From: Holotrichia oblita | Lineage: Eukaryota; Arthropoda; Insecta; Coleoptera; Scarabaeidae | Direction of reading: 5' to 3' | DNA: 64,000 bases | NCBI GenBank assembly: GCA_023690525.1 | Contig: CM043018.1 | Location: forward strand, 60,426,377-60,490,376 | Shown: piece by piece, positions 36,421-48,346 of the stretch | How the letters are laid out: each line of letters starts with the position of its first letter | Numbering within the stretch: position 1 is the first letter of the stretch | The notes under the pieces: model-generated | What the model saw: only the letters and a program-made list of their open reading frames with translations | Database searches by the model: none | What the model was told of the DNA's origin: nothing | Translations under genes and position numbers: made by a program

Positions 36421-37640
36421 TTAACTAATAGCTACCTAATTAATGTTTATTTATTTAGTCTTAAATAATTTTCCAAAATAATTATTAACAAAATACTTTT
36501 TATATCATGTAAATAATATCTAAACAATTTCTACTTGATATATATATCAGGTGTCATCTACGAAGAGTTACATTTGCATTGTATTGTTGACCGTAAATTG
36601 AAGACGATATGTGATTTTTTTGGGCACTATTAATTTGTTAATAAAAAGTTTGCTAATGTTAAGTTTGCTAATGTCTAATTCTAGATAGATATCCTATGTT
36701 AACAGATAACTCCTTACAAATATTTGTTTTCGATTTAGTGTTTTCATAACGCTGTCCATCGTCTAAAACTTTAAATGCACATGCACAGACGTAAGTGTAT
36801 TGGTTTCTTCGTTACATTACTTCGAGCTTAAACATATAAATATTAGAATAAAGTTTTGATTGTGTTGCAGCAGATACAGGATTTTAATATATTACGTAAT
36901 AAGATCTAATCGACATCAACAAATCTTCCGCACAAAAAATGTTATATTGACTAACGGAAGTCGTTGAAACCCTTTTATGTGTTGTTCTATGCTTCTTACT
37001 TTAAACATGTCAACAGCTTAAACGTTTACTCTTTGTATATACCCAACAGTAAATTGAATTAATCTTCATTCGACATTTCTTATTTTCATATCTCCTGCTA
37101 AAATTAAATCGTAATTCTTCTTCTTCGGTTTCTCTTTAAAATTGTATAACTTAACAAAGAAAAATTGAAACCATTTCTAAAAAAATACAATTATATAGAT
37201 ATTATTAATGTATGTACACCCATTATCTACAGGATAATACTATAACCTTAGTTTTCCGATTATATGGTTTAATTGTACGTTTTATTAATTCAATAACTTT
37301 TCTCAATACCATTTATATATATATACAACTCTCAACAATATTTAACGTACTATAACTATAAGAAAGTAATTCTGCTGCTTCCCAAGAAAATTCTAAAAAT
37401 TATGTCTAAGAATATCAATTATTTTCAATATTTTATCTAACTTACTAACTACTTTTACTTTTTGGCGTTTTTTGGTGTTGTCTAGATAGTAATATCAATT
37501 TCTAAAATGTATTTTATTACATTTATTATTCCAGTAAAGACATTTCTAATTTTCCTACCGTAAATTGATATATTTGTCAAAATTTTAGGTTAACATTAAA
37601 TGAATGTCAAATATAAACACGTTCAGTAAGAATAGCGACT
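36421..37640. repeat. Single-copy flank of large internal duplication (copy 1)
   Basis: 36420 to about 37640 is highly similar to 44340-45390 (for example the region from GCTACCTAATTAATGTTT through GATAGATATCCTATGTTAAC). Together with the ~425-bp repeats before it, it forms the first copy of a multi-kb direct duplication. No gene was seen. Confidence 0.85.
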
Positions 37641-37913
37641 ATTAACATGCGCTTGAGGTCCGTTCGTTTGAATTGCTATCTTTGGTTAATTTTGTTAAAA
37701 ATAGCAACGAAACAGTAATTAGATGTTTGAGCGGATAAATCTGATTTCATTAGCTATTATTACTCAACACTTAAAGCGTGAGCAAATATAGCTTGCTACT
37801 TTTGACATAAACCAATTTACCGAATGCAAACGAACGAGTGCTTAAAACACCTATCAAACGGCTAAATTTCTAACGAACACACAGAAATTGACAATAGTGA
37901 TATTGAGCACTTC

Positions 37914-38581
37914 CAGGGGGTTATTCTCAAATCTGAAGGAATGGAAATTTCAAGAGAATTGTCAAAAAATTCCTACAATTTCAATAATTCCTATTCTGGA
38001 GCTGACTTTCTCACTTTTTCGTAACGAGTAGTATCGAGGAGTGAGCGGTGAAAGTTACTCCTGGGAGTGCTATTTTTCCACTGTTTCGAATCCAAGGGAA
38101 GGGAAATTTCAAGAGAATTGTCAAAAAATTCCTACAATTTCAATAATTCCTATTCTGGGGGTTATTCTCGAATCTGAGGGAATGGAAATTTCAAGAGAAT
38201 TGTCAAAAAATTCCTACAATTTCAATAATTCCTATTCTGGATCTGACTTTCTCACTTTTTCGTAACGAGTAGTATCGAGGAGTGAGCGGTGAAAGTTACT
38301 CCCTGGGAGTGCTATTTTTCCACTGTTTCGAATCCAAGGGAAGGGAAATTTCAAGAGAATTGTCAAAAAATTCCTACAATTTCAATAATTCCTATTCTGA
38401 GGGGTTATTCTCGAATCTGAGGGAATGGAAATTTCAAGAGAATTGTCAAAAAATTCCTACAATTTCAATAATTCCTATTCTGGATCTGACTTTCTCACTT
38501 TTTCGTAACGAGTAGTATCGAGGAGTGAGCGGTGAAAGTGTGTGAGTGCTATTTTTCCACTGTTTCGAGAATAACCCCCTA
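37914..38581. mobile_element. MITE-like element with internal 242-bp tandem repeats
   Basis: The ends are inverted: CAGGGGGTTATTCTC (37914) and GAGAATAACCCCCTAG (38566-38581). Inside, GTGAGCGGTGAAAGTTACTC recurs at 38041 and 38282 (period 241) with a third partial copy at 38525, and AATTTCAAGAGAATTGTC occurs five times. It has no transposase. Related GTTCGTTTG-type inverted sequences at about 37658, 37825 and 38588 suggest it sits inside a second small element. No TSD is clear. Confidence 0.6.
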
Positions 38582-38599
38582 GGAACGCAAACGAACAAG

Positions 38600-39193
38600 C
38601 TATATAACACATTGAAGTTTTGAAATTTGATTACCAACATGAATTTGTTAAATCTTCAAAAATACCCCATTTGTGAGTTGTTTTTTTTTGTTTTGAAATA
38701 AAAAAAAATATTACTTATTTTTATACAAATAACAGTAAGTAACGATGCCATAATAATCAGATTTTTATTTTTCTATAGTTTTGAAAAACGTAATAACATT
38801 GTTATTAAGGAGAGCGTTTCCCAAATAATATTTAACATACTAAAAAAATGGTCAACAAATGTACAAGATGACTGATAATTGTAATGGTTATACTTTACAG
38901 TAAATAACGTTTCTGCGTAGAATGTCATTAATATTTATTAAAATGATTCCTGAGAAAATCAGCTAAATATAAAATAACTATACATATTGGTCTCATGCTA
39001 CTCAATTCGTATAACAAATACGTTTTCTCATTTCAGTTGTATATTTAGTTCTCCTTTTATTTTTTATATTGTATATTTACTTTATTATGACGCGAAGAGA
39101 ATCTTGAGAATCTTCATAACCTTAGTACTTTTTTTTTTTTTTTGAAAATTATTTCTTTTAAATTCTTCTTATATTATTATCCTATAGTACTTA
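38600..39193. other. AT-rich gene-free DNA
   Basis: This would be the 3' flank of the RGG gene on the minus strand. Nothing else was seen. Confidence 0.4.
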
Positions 39194-40847
39194 CTAATAG
39201 AAAAATAATAACATCAAATTATAAGTTAATATTTTATTGAGATTATAAATAAAAAATTGCTTTTTAATTATGAATGTCTTTTTCGACCATTCTTCCCGCC
39301 CTCCCCTACCCCGTCCTCCTCTTCCACGTCCTCCTCTTCCCCGTCCACCCCTTCCTTGCCCGCCCCTTCCGCGTCCACCCCTTCCCTGTCCGCCTCTTCC
39401 CCTTCCACCTCTTCCTTGACCGCCTCCTTCCCCTCTTCCCCGTCCACCTCTTTCTTGACCGCCTCTTCCCTGTCCGCCTCTTCCCCGTCCACCCCTTTCC
39501 TGACCGCCCCTTTCCTGTCCGCCCTTTCCTCCTCTTCCCTGTCCTCTTTCTCTTTCACCTATACTCTCTTCTCCCCTCTAAAAATATAGAAAAAACATTA
39601 TTGCAAAAAAATTATTAACTATTAATTTACACAAATATTATTAAATACAGCCCTGTGCAAGTACTATCTGTAGTAATTCAATATTGCCTACATATTATCA
39701 GCTTATTACACTCTTAAATAAGAAAATTACATAAACTAAAATGGAACGGACTATAATTAAAGATGTATATACCTGTTCCTCGAGGGAAGAGGAAGAGCTC
39801 GCGGCTGCCTCGGCCGCCTCCTGGGCCAAATTTTGCAACGACGTTGGTTTTTTATTCTATAATAATGAGAAATAAATACAAAAAAATTATTAAAACACTA
39901 CTATATATATTATAAAACAAACAAAAAAAAATCAAAATTAACAAATACAATCAATAAATAATATTTACTTATTTTAATGCTGTAATTTTAATACGATTAG
40001 CCTACGCACGGCATATTAAAACAGTATTTTACGTATTAAATAAAAATTGTCTATGTAATTAATACAGCAAATATAATTCTATAATAACATTAAATTAGAA
40101 GGTATTAAAAAATATATACCTGTGCCTGAGCGCTTTGGTCATCTTCCATCTATTGTAAAAAAAAATAAGAACAAAAAATTATAAAATTTCTCTTTCAAAA
40201 GCATATCAAACTTTCTTCCGCTCACGCCGTTTTGGTCATTTTAGATGATGCGAATTGCATGAGCCTAAGCGGAAGAAAGTGTGATAAGCATTGCAAACTT
40301 ACAAACTGTACATCTTTTATAAAAAATAGATTATTTTCAATTTCAAACGAAAAAAAAATTAGCATAAATATTATAAAACACAAGTTGTTAATTTGAAAAT
40401 TATTTTATATCGATATACGTCACAAAATATTAAACACGCGCTTTACGACTTGATATATACTTAATGATATTGTATCATGCAGACAATATAGCAATTTGTT
40501 AATAATGATAATTTTTATTTTTAACGAGAAAATTAAATAAAAAAAACGTAGCGTGATCTGGTGAATTTGATGATTTATTTTGTAACGTTTCAATTGTTAT
40601 AATTAACTACCTATTCAGACATACATATAAATGTTGAACACGAAAAAAAAATCCCGTCATTACAATGTCCATCTTATTTTTTAAAAATATATATACCACA
40701 GAGAATATAATAAAAATAAACTATATGAATAGTAAAGAAACAGATAACTCACCTTTACTAAGTTATACGTTTCTGGCTGAAATATAGGTATATAAATATC
40801 AATTAGTAATGAAATTTATCTAAAAACAAAATATGCGTACTCACCAT
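39194..40847 (-). CDS. RGG-repeat protein encoded by five exons, three of them micro-exons
   Basis: Unrecognised gene, read from splice signals. Exon 1 ends ATG (40847-40845) before donor GTGAGT, with an in-frame TGA upstream. Exon 2 is 40776-40753 (24 nt, PETYNLVK). Exon 3 is 40149-40120 (30 nt, MEDDQSAQAQ). Exon 4 is 39856-39773 (84 nt, NKKPTSLQNLAQEAAEAAAS... ending LEEQ). Exon 5 is 39577-39194. Every intron has a T-rich stretch and AG acceptor and a GT donor, and all junctions are phase 0. Exon 5 reads without a stop through 14 RGG triplets in GRGRGG/GQGRGG/QERGG arrays, then EEWSKKTFIIKKQFF and a hydrophobic tail; total 174 aa. RGG regions bind RNA and are arginine-methylated in known proteins. 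The last ~20 residues are uncertain, because AATAAA (39238-39233) lies before the stop. The purine/pyrimidine bias of exon 5 makes its other frames open too, but only this frame joins exon 4 correctly. Confidence 0.62.
40205..40290. repeat. Small hairpin/MITE in intron 2 of the RGG gene
   Basis: GCATATCAAACTTTCTTCCGCT and AGCGGAAGAAAGTGTGATAAGC are inverted copies with two mismatches around a GC-richer ~45-nt loop. It lies between exons 2 and 3. Confidence 0.65.
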
Positions 40848-40880
40848 ATTAACAAGGTAAAGGAAATAATCAAATAATCA

Positions 40881-40916
40881 GATGACACTTCATTCGACGT
40901 GTGTGATTGGTTTATA
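40881..40916 (-). promoter_or_regulatory. Candidate TATA/Inr promoter of the RGG gene
   Basis: On the minus strand TATAAA (40916-40911) is followed 33 nt later by TCATC (40885-40881), an initiator-like sequence. About 36 nt of 5' UTR would then precede the ATG at 40847. This position fits core-promoter spacing. It is a prediction only. Confidence 0.4.
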
Positions 40917-40920
40917 CAGC

Positions 40921-41456
40921 CAACGCATGCCTGTTAAAAATAATACCTAACGTACATATGAACCAATTTATAATTATATTATAACTAATTGTCAAATATT
41001 TTAACATTATTTATATCGTAATTGCATTGTAAGGACCAGTTTGCAATAAAGATTAATTCTTTTTAAATTTCTTATTTACAGGTTACAAATTATGTTGATA
41101 GGTACACATGAGAGCAAAACAAGTTATATGTGAATTATGTGACAACAATAACAACACTTATTATTTTAATTTCTCTTAATATCTTAATTGTGAATTTATC
41201 TGCAAAGATGGCATATACCATTATTTAGTTTAATACAATTTTATATTTTAAACAACCATTACGATTTAAGTGTACCGCGTAAAAGTCATTTCACCTGTAA
41301 GTTGTAATTTGTATTACAGAAATCTGTTCCAAATTCTCTCTCTATCTGTTTAAAAAAAAAATTATAATTCCTTATATTAGCCAGAATTCGTCTTTCACTT
41401 TTTATACATTTTTGTTGTAATATTCACAACGAATAATTCATTATTACATTCTACAA
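40921..41456 (+). repeat. Diverged copy of the 45600-46090 segment
   Basis: It matches the second copy from ATATTTTAACATTATTTATA to about 41456, including the conserved TTTCTTATTTACAG acceptor-like and CACCTGTAAGTTG donor-like signals. The putative exon is broken here: a 4-bp insertion (GGTA) and stops disrupt the frame that is open in the second copy. Confidence 0.75.
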
Positions 41457-41619
41457 TTCCCAGCAAACAAAATTCAAATTTCGCACAATTATTTTTAGTA
41501 AATACAACATAATCGTATAAAAAGAACTATTAATCTGAAACAATTTTTAGATCATTTCATTTTCAGCGTTGAAGTTACTAAAAATAATTGCGCGAAATTT
41601 GAATTTTGTTTGTTGGGAA
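41457..41619. mobile_element. Foldback MITE with a paralogous empty site
   Basis: Arms of about 43 bp (TTCCCAGCAAACAAAATTC... and ...GAATTTTGTTTGTTGGGAA) are inverted copies around an ~80-bp centre. In the duplicate segment at about 46095 the flanks TTCTACAA and GACTAC are directly joined, so the element inserted after the duplication. Its inner arms contain AATTATTTTTAGTAA. The TSD is at most AA. Confidence 0.85.
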
Positions 41620-41635
41620 GACTACTAGCATTATA

Positions 41636-44338
41636 TCTAAATCAAACTTCATCATATATTACTTCATTTGTCTTTATTATTGTTTCAAATTCCATGTTTA
41701 CATTTCTTATACAATTTCTGGTAACAACTTGACACATTAATAATTTTTTTTATCTACATACATCATATTTTGTAACAAACATTCGATATAAACTCATACA
41801 AGGTAAATATATGTGTATATAAAGCAAAATATTGCTTACTACACCGCACACTAAGCAGTATTAATGACAATAGACTTAACAATAAACCTTATAGATCGTA
41901 ACAACATCTCTAACATGACAAAATATTACATCGAAGAAAATTTTATTGCATAGTGCAGTACAATGTAACAAAATCTAAAGAGAGTATTAGCATTGCATTA
42001 TTCTAACATTAATTTCTACGACACCGAGTAATGAAGAGAATTTTTTTGAATTCCCTCCTTTATAATGCATCGTACCACTGCGTATTCATTCATTTGTCTT
42101 TATTATTGTTTCAAATTCCATATTTACACTTCTCATACAATTTCTGGTAACAACTTGACACATTAATAAGTTTTTTTTATCTACATACATCATATTTTGT
42201 AACAGACATTCGATATAAACTCATACAAGGTAAATATATGTGTATATAAAGCAAAATATTGCTTACTACACCGCACACTAAGCAGTATTAATGACAATAG
42301 ACTTCAATAGACTTAACAATAAACCTTATAGATCGTAACAACATCTCTAACATGACAAAATATTACATAGAAGAAAACTTTATTGCATAGTGCAGTACAA
42401 TGTAACAAAATCTAAAGAGAGTATTAGCATTGCATTATTCTAACATTAATTTCTACGACACCGAGTAATGAAGAGAATTTTTTTTGAATTCCCTCCTTTA
42501 TAATGCATCGTACCACTGCGTATTCATTCATTTGTCTTTATTATTGTTTCAAATTCCATGTTTACACTTCTCATACAATTTCTGGTAACAACTTGACACA
42601 TTAATAAGTTTTTTTTATCTACATACATCATATTTTGTAACAGACATTCGATATAAACTCATACAAGGTAAATATATGTGTATATAAAGCAAAATATTGC
42701 TTACTACACCGCACACTAAGCAGTATTAATGGCAATAGACTTAACAATAAACCTTATAGATCGTAACAACATCTCTAACATGACAAAATATTACATAGAA
42801 GAAAACTTTATTGCATAGTGCAGTACAATGTAACAAAATCTAAAGAGAGTAAGATTCTAACATTATTTTCTATGACACCCAGTAATGAAAAGAATTTTTT
42901 TGAATTCCCTCCTTTAGTACTAGCATTGCATTATTCTAACATTATTTTCTATGACACCCAGTAATGAAAAGAATTTTTTTTGAATTCCCTCCTTTATAAT
43001 GCATCGTACCACTGCGTATTCATTCATTTGTCTTTATTATTGTTTCAAATTCCATGTTTACACTTCTCATACAATTTCTGGTAACAACTTGACACATTAA
43101 TAAGTTTTTTTTATCTACATACATCATATTTTGTAACAAACATTCGATATAAACTCATACAAGGTAAATATATGTGTATATAAAGCAAAATATTGCTTAC
43201 TACACCGCACACTAAGCAGTATTAATGACAATAGACTTAACAATAAACCTTATAGATCGTAACAACATCTCTAACATGACAAAATATTACATAGAAGAGA
43301 ACTTTATTGCATAGTGCAGTACAATGTAACAAAATCTAAAGAGAGTATTAGTATTGCATTATTCTAACATTAATTTCTACGACACCGAGTAATGAAGAGA
43401 ATTTTTTTTGAATTCCCTCCTTTATAATGCATCGTACCACTGCGTATTCATTCATTTGTCTTTATTATTGTTTCAAATTCCATGTTTACACTTCTCATAC
43501 AATTTCTGGTAACAACTTGACACATTAATAAGTTTTTTTTATCGACATACATCATATTTTGTAACAGACATTCGATATAAACTCATACAAGGTAAATATA
43601 TGTGTATATAAAGCAAAATATTGCTTACTACACCGCACACTAAGCAGTATTAATGACAATAGACTTAACAATAAACCTCATAGATCGTAACAACATCTCT
43701 AACATGACAAAATATTACATAGAAGAAAATTTTATTGCATAGTGCAGTACAATGTAACAAAATCTAAAGAGAGTACTAGCATTGCATTATTCTAACATTA
43801 TTTTCTACGACACCGAGTAATGAAAAGAATTTTTTTGAATTCCCTCCTTTATTAATAATGCATTCATTCATTTGTCTTTATTATTGTTTCAAATTCATTC
43901 ATTTGTCTTTATTATTGTTTCAAATTCCATGTTATACACTTCTCATACAATTTCTGGTACACTTCTCATACAATTTCTGGTAACAACTTGACACATTAAT
44001 AAGTTTTTTTTATCTACATACATCATATTTTGTAACAAACATTCGATATAAACTCATACAAGGTAAATATATGTGTATATAAAGCAAAATATTGCTTACT
44101 ACACCGCACACTAAGCAGTATTAATGACAATAGACTTAACAATAAACCTTATAGATCGTAACAACATCTCTAACATGACAAAATATTACATAGAAGAAAA
44201 CTTTATTGCATAGTGCAGTACAACGTAACAAAATCTAAAGAGAGTACTAGCATTGCATTATTCTAACATTAATTTCTACGACACCGAGTAATGAAAAGAA
44301 TTTTTTTGAATTCTCTCCTCTATAATGCATCGTATCAC
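41636..44338 (+). repeat. ~430-bp tandem repeat array, about six copies
   Basis: CATTTGTCTTTATTATTGTT recurs at 41665, 42091, 42529, 43025, 43453 and 43869, with a short partial repeat at about 43900. Spacings of 416-496 bp reflect small internal duplications (for example ATGACACCCAGTAATGAAAAG twice near 42875 and 42950). It is homologous to the two copies at 35571-36420. Confidence 0.93.
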
Positions 44339-45390
44339 TGCATAATTTAACTAATAGCTACCTAATTAATGTTTATTTATTTAGTCTTCAATAATTTTCC
44401 AAAATAATTACCAACAAAATACTTTTTATATCATGTAAATAATATCTAAACAATTTCTACTCGATATATATATCAGGTGTCATCTACGAAGAGTTACATT
44501 TGCATTGTATTGTTGACCGTAAATAGAAGACGATATGTGATTTTTTTGGGCACTATTAATTTGTTAATAAAAAGTTTGCTAATGTTAAGTTTGCTAATGT
44601 CTAATTCTAGATAGATATCCTATGTTAACAGATAACTCCTTACAAATATTTGTTTTCGATTTAGTGTTTTCATAACGCTGTCCATCGTCTAAAACTTTAA
44701 ATGCACATGCACAGACGTAAGTGTATTGGTTTCTTCGTTACATTACTTCGAGCTTAAACATATAAATATTAGAATAAAGTTTTGATTGTGTTGCAGCAGA
44801 TACAGGATTTTAATATATTACGTAATAAGATCTAATCGACATCAACAAATCTTCCGCACAAAAAATGTTATATTGACTAACGGAAGTCGTTGGAAGCCTT
44901 TTATGTGTTGTTCTGTGCTTCTTACTTTAAACATGTCAACAGCTTAAACGTTTACTCTTTGTATATACCCAACAGTAAATTGAATTAATCTTCATTCGAC
45001 ATTTCTTATTTTCATATCTCCTGCTAAAATTAAATCGTAATTCTTCTTCGGTTTCTCTTTAAAATTGTAAAACTTATCAAAAAAACTCTCAACAATATTT
45101 CACGTACTATAACTATAAAAAAGTGATTTTGCTGCTTCCCAAGAAAATTCTGAAAATTATGTCTAAGAATATCAATTATTTTCAATATTTTATCTAACTT
45201 ACTATATTAATTTTTTTTTGCGTTGTCCAGATAATAATATCAATATCTAAAATGTATTTTATTGCAATTTTTTACTCCAGTAAAAACATTTCTAATTTTC
45301 CTATCGTATCCTACGTATTTTGTTAGGTTAATGTTAACTCACTGTCAAATATGAACGCGTTCAGCAAGATTAGCTCCTATTAAAATGCGC
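44339..45390. repeat. Single-copy flank of large internal duplication (copy 2)
   Basis: It is closely similar to 36421-37640 with small indels. Similarity stops near ATGCGCT, where the first copy continues into other inserted sequence. No gene was seen. Confidence 0.85.
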
Positions 45391-45741
45391 TATGTATGTA
45401 TACAATACATTAAAAATACTTGCTATTTAAAGGTTATCTTTATATAATAAATTAAACCATATTCCTTAATATCAACATTTTTTTTAATAACAAGTAAAAA
45501 TTATAAAAAAGTAACAATTTTAGTTTCTCATTTCAAACACATACTAACAAAGAGTTAAGGCGAAGGGGAGAAGTTAAAATCAAACTTCAAATAAAAGATA
45601 AAATAATCATTACCTTCAACATTCGTTTTTTTTTCTATTATGAATAATTGTCCAATATTTTAACATTATTTATGTTACATTTACATTTTAAGCAACAGTT
45701 TGCAGTAAAGATTAATTTTTCTTTTAATTTCTCATTTACAG

Positions 45742-45935
45742 ATTGCAGATTATGTTGATACACATGAAAGCAAGACATGTTATGTGTGAATTCCGTGACG
45801 ACAACAACAACACTTATTATTTTAATTGGCGGAAGATGGCTAGAAGATGCCATATACCATTATTTAATTTAATACAATTTTATATTTTAGACAACCATTA
45901 CGATTTAAATGTACCGCGTAAAATTCATTTCACCT
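45742..45935 (+). CDS. Possible internal exon, unknown protein
   Basis: Between an acceptor (TTTCTCATTTACAG, 45728-45741) and a donor (CCT/GTAAGT at 45936) an open frame reads QIMLIHMKARHVMCEFRDDN, YYFNWRKMARRCHIP and then YDLNVPRKIHFTC. It has Cys and His residues at spacings that could bind a metal, but no known domain is recognised. The splice-like edges are conserved in the decayed copy at about 41085-41305. It lies about 800 bp upstream of the Rep/helicase gene on the same strand. It could be an exon of an unseen gene or only a conserved repeat segment. Confidence 0.3.
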
Positions 45936-46213
45936 GTAAGTTGTAATTTGTATTACAGAAATCTGTTCCAAATTTTCTCTCTATCTGTTTGAAAAAAAGT
46001 TATAATGCCATATATTAGCCAGGATTCGTCTTTTACTTTTTATACATTTTTATTGTAATATTCACAACAAATAATTCATATTAAATTCTACAAGACTACA
46101 TTCTCTTAAAAATTAAAGTCGATAACGTAGATTGCAGTCATTAGTTCAAACATATAAGCGGGCGGAAATCACCATTATAATAGCCGAAAGTATATCGAGA
46201 CGCCATTTTAGTA

Positions 46214-46402
46214 TCAGTAAAATTATTCTGTGTACTTTGCAGCAATAATTTTCTTTCCTCATTAAGATTTTTAATGTAATATATATTACTGTAGTAAATA
46301 TATTACTGTCTAATACTTATAATCACTGTTCTGTGTTGGTGATTTAGTGAAAAACTTTTTATTTGTGAATTTAAACTTTGTGTAAAACCAATTACTACAA
46401 AG
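46214..46402 (+). promoter_or_regulatory. Candidate start region and 5' non-coding exon of the Rep/helicase gene
   Basis: An arthropod-type initiator TCAGT is at 46214-46218 with TATAT 20-25 nt upstream (46191-46195). A non-coding exon would end at ...CTACAAAG (46402) before the strong donor GTAAGT (46403). The next acceptor, ...TTTCATTTAG, ends at 46755, directly before the ATG. The exact start is not certain. Confidence 0.4.
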
Positions 46403-46755
46403 GTAAGTCTTACCATCTTAATATTAACGTAGATTTTTTTGTTTCCCCTTTAAAATATGTAGTCTGTCAATATTTAATGTAGTAATAGAAATTCATATGC
46501 TGTAATACTTTTGATTTGCATTGAAATTTGCGATATTTTATAAAATTATTCCATCAAGATAAAATCTATTTGGGTATAATTGTGAAACATCGTACAGAAT
46601 AAACTCATATTACACTAGCGAAACCGAAAATAGTATCTTTGATTGAATACATATTATTTATTTTAATAACTGTAAGATGTATTGTGTTGCAATACGCATT
46701 GCTTGACAACCTATACATTGCAACGAAAAATATACTGATGTATTATTTCATTTAG

Positions 46756-46921
46756 ATGCCTAAAAAACCGAGGTTCACGGTGCGTAAAGGGAAAAAGCGA
46801 AGCCGCAATACAAGAGGGCAGTGTTCGGGGCAAAGCAATCGAAGCGTCTCTACATCTGCGAATACAACGCAAGTCACCCAGGCATCTGACAGAACGACGC
46901 AGATTCCCAACACTATACCAG
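46756..46921 (+). CDS. Helitron Rep/helicase, coding exon 1
   Basis: It starts at ATG immediately after an AG acceptor and reads a basic N-terminus (MPKKPRFTVRKGKKRSRNTR, a plausible nuclear localisation signal), then a Ser/Thr/Gln-rich stretch ending TTQIPNTIPG. The exon ends one base into a codon (phase 1) at a GTAAAT donor. The codon completes as GAT with AT at the start of exon 2 or exon 3. Both joins keep the frame. Confidence 0.65.
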
Positions 46922-47039
46922 GTAAATTTCGTTTCTCAATTAGCGTACTCTATATAACTAAATGAATTATTACAAACTTAATACATTCGTACCTTGGCCA
47001 TCACCTATCGCTTTCATAAAGTAGACTTCAGTGAATTAT

Positions 47040-47292
47040 TTTTATACATGACAGCCTATACCTATCTTTAACGCTTTAGAAGATATCTTCTAAAATTTTA
47101 AGACTATTTTCTGTTACATTAACGGTTCAGTTGAACTCAAGGTTAATTATAATTGATAAAAATTGAAAAAATAATACATATAGTTTTTTGCAATTTTTCT
47201 TTATACAGTCTAGATTTTTGGATTTGAAACTTTAGACGATATCTTCTAAAGTATTAAGGATATGTATAGGCTGTCCTATATGAAAGTTGTTG
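47040..47292. mobile_element. MITE-like inverted repeat in intron 1
   Basis: GACAGCCTATAC (about 47049) and GTATAGGCTGTC (about 47273) bound ~60-bp arms, both of which contain a TTTAGA(A/C)GATATCTTCTAAA palindrome. No coding sequence. No clear TSD. Confidence 0.6.
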
Positions 47293-47775
47293 CAAATAGT
47301 ATTTTGAATCGAATAGAATAATAATATAACGTAGTGCCATTTGAAATTCAAATGCCTGATACTGCGGGTGGTACGAAGGGCAAAACATGATTTTGTCTTA
47401 TTGATGAAAAAGTTTCCCCTTTAAAATAAAAATTAACAAAATTGACGTGTCTCGGCGTTTTTTCATATATCTTGACGTTTTCGACTTATTTAAAATGGAT
47501 CATTTTCATTGGAATGCTCTGTATAATATTTCAAATTCAGTTGATATATAAAAAACGGTAACATATATTTCAAATCTTTTTGTTGGAGCATATGTATATC
47601 CATTAGGAGCACGTTCTAAAATTATTTTGAAATATACAGAGTTTTCCAAAAGAAAGTTACACATCAAAGTTATCTAAATTTAAATGTCAAAGTTTTAATG
47701 GAACATCATGAGTATTGCATATTTCGATGAGAAAGATTAAATAAAAAAAAGTTACTATTATATTCCATATACTTA

Positions 47776-47932
47776 GGAGCTCGCACATTGAGGCGCGGCG
47801 AAGCGCAGTGTCGCGCGAGCGAAGTCCGCACATTAAGGCGAAGCGAAGCGAAATAGACGCGAGACCTGATGTGCATGTGCATGATACCTTTAAAATAAAG
47901 TACCAACTGAACGCCTCAGTGTGCGAGCTCTC
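47776..47932. mobile_element. 157-bp Harbinger-type MITE in intron 1
   Basis: TTA flanks both sides (47773-47775, 47933-47935). The ends are GGAGCTCGCACATTGAGGC and GCCTCAGTGTGCGAGCTC, inverted copies. The interior is GC-rich with AGCGAAGCGAAGCG. The 3-bp TTA TSD points to PIF/Harbinger. It is non-coding. Confidence 0.72.
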
Positions 47933-48346
47933 TTAGGTTCCACAATTTCTGAGATATTTAACAATTTTTGAAAATGTAGATCAATATTTAGAAAGAGTAC
48001 TAGATGTACGTATTTATCTTACGTGTTTCAAGTTGTATTATTTCATTAACATAACCATTACATTTAATACCAAAAATAAGGATGCTTTCTAAAAATTATA
48101 CAGGGCGATTAAAATCTCACCTCTAACTACTAGCTACCATTAATGCGCAATAACTTGCTTATTTTAAATGGAACATCCTGTATTTCAAAAAAGTTTTTTG
48201 ACATAATTTTTCTATATATTTCTTCAACTTTAAAAAAAAATCTGAAAAACTGAAAATGTAATCATTAATTTTTCAGTTTAGAAACCGTTAAATTAAATAA
48301 TTTCCACGATATATCACTAATACGACGTATAATTCTTTATATATAG

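Noticed and set aside
39257..39618. Plus-strand Ser/Pro-rich open frames (39257-39589, 39274-39618) and the minus-strand Glu/Lys-rich frame
   Set aside because: They are shadow frames of the polypyrimidine tract. Only the minus-strand frame lacking its own ATG joins in phase to the upstream exons and gives RGG repeats.
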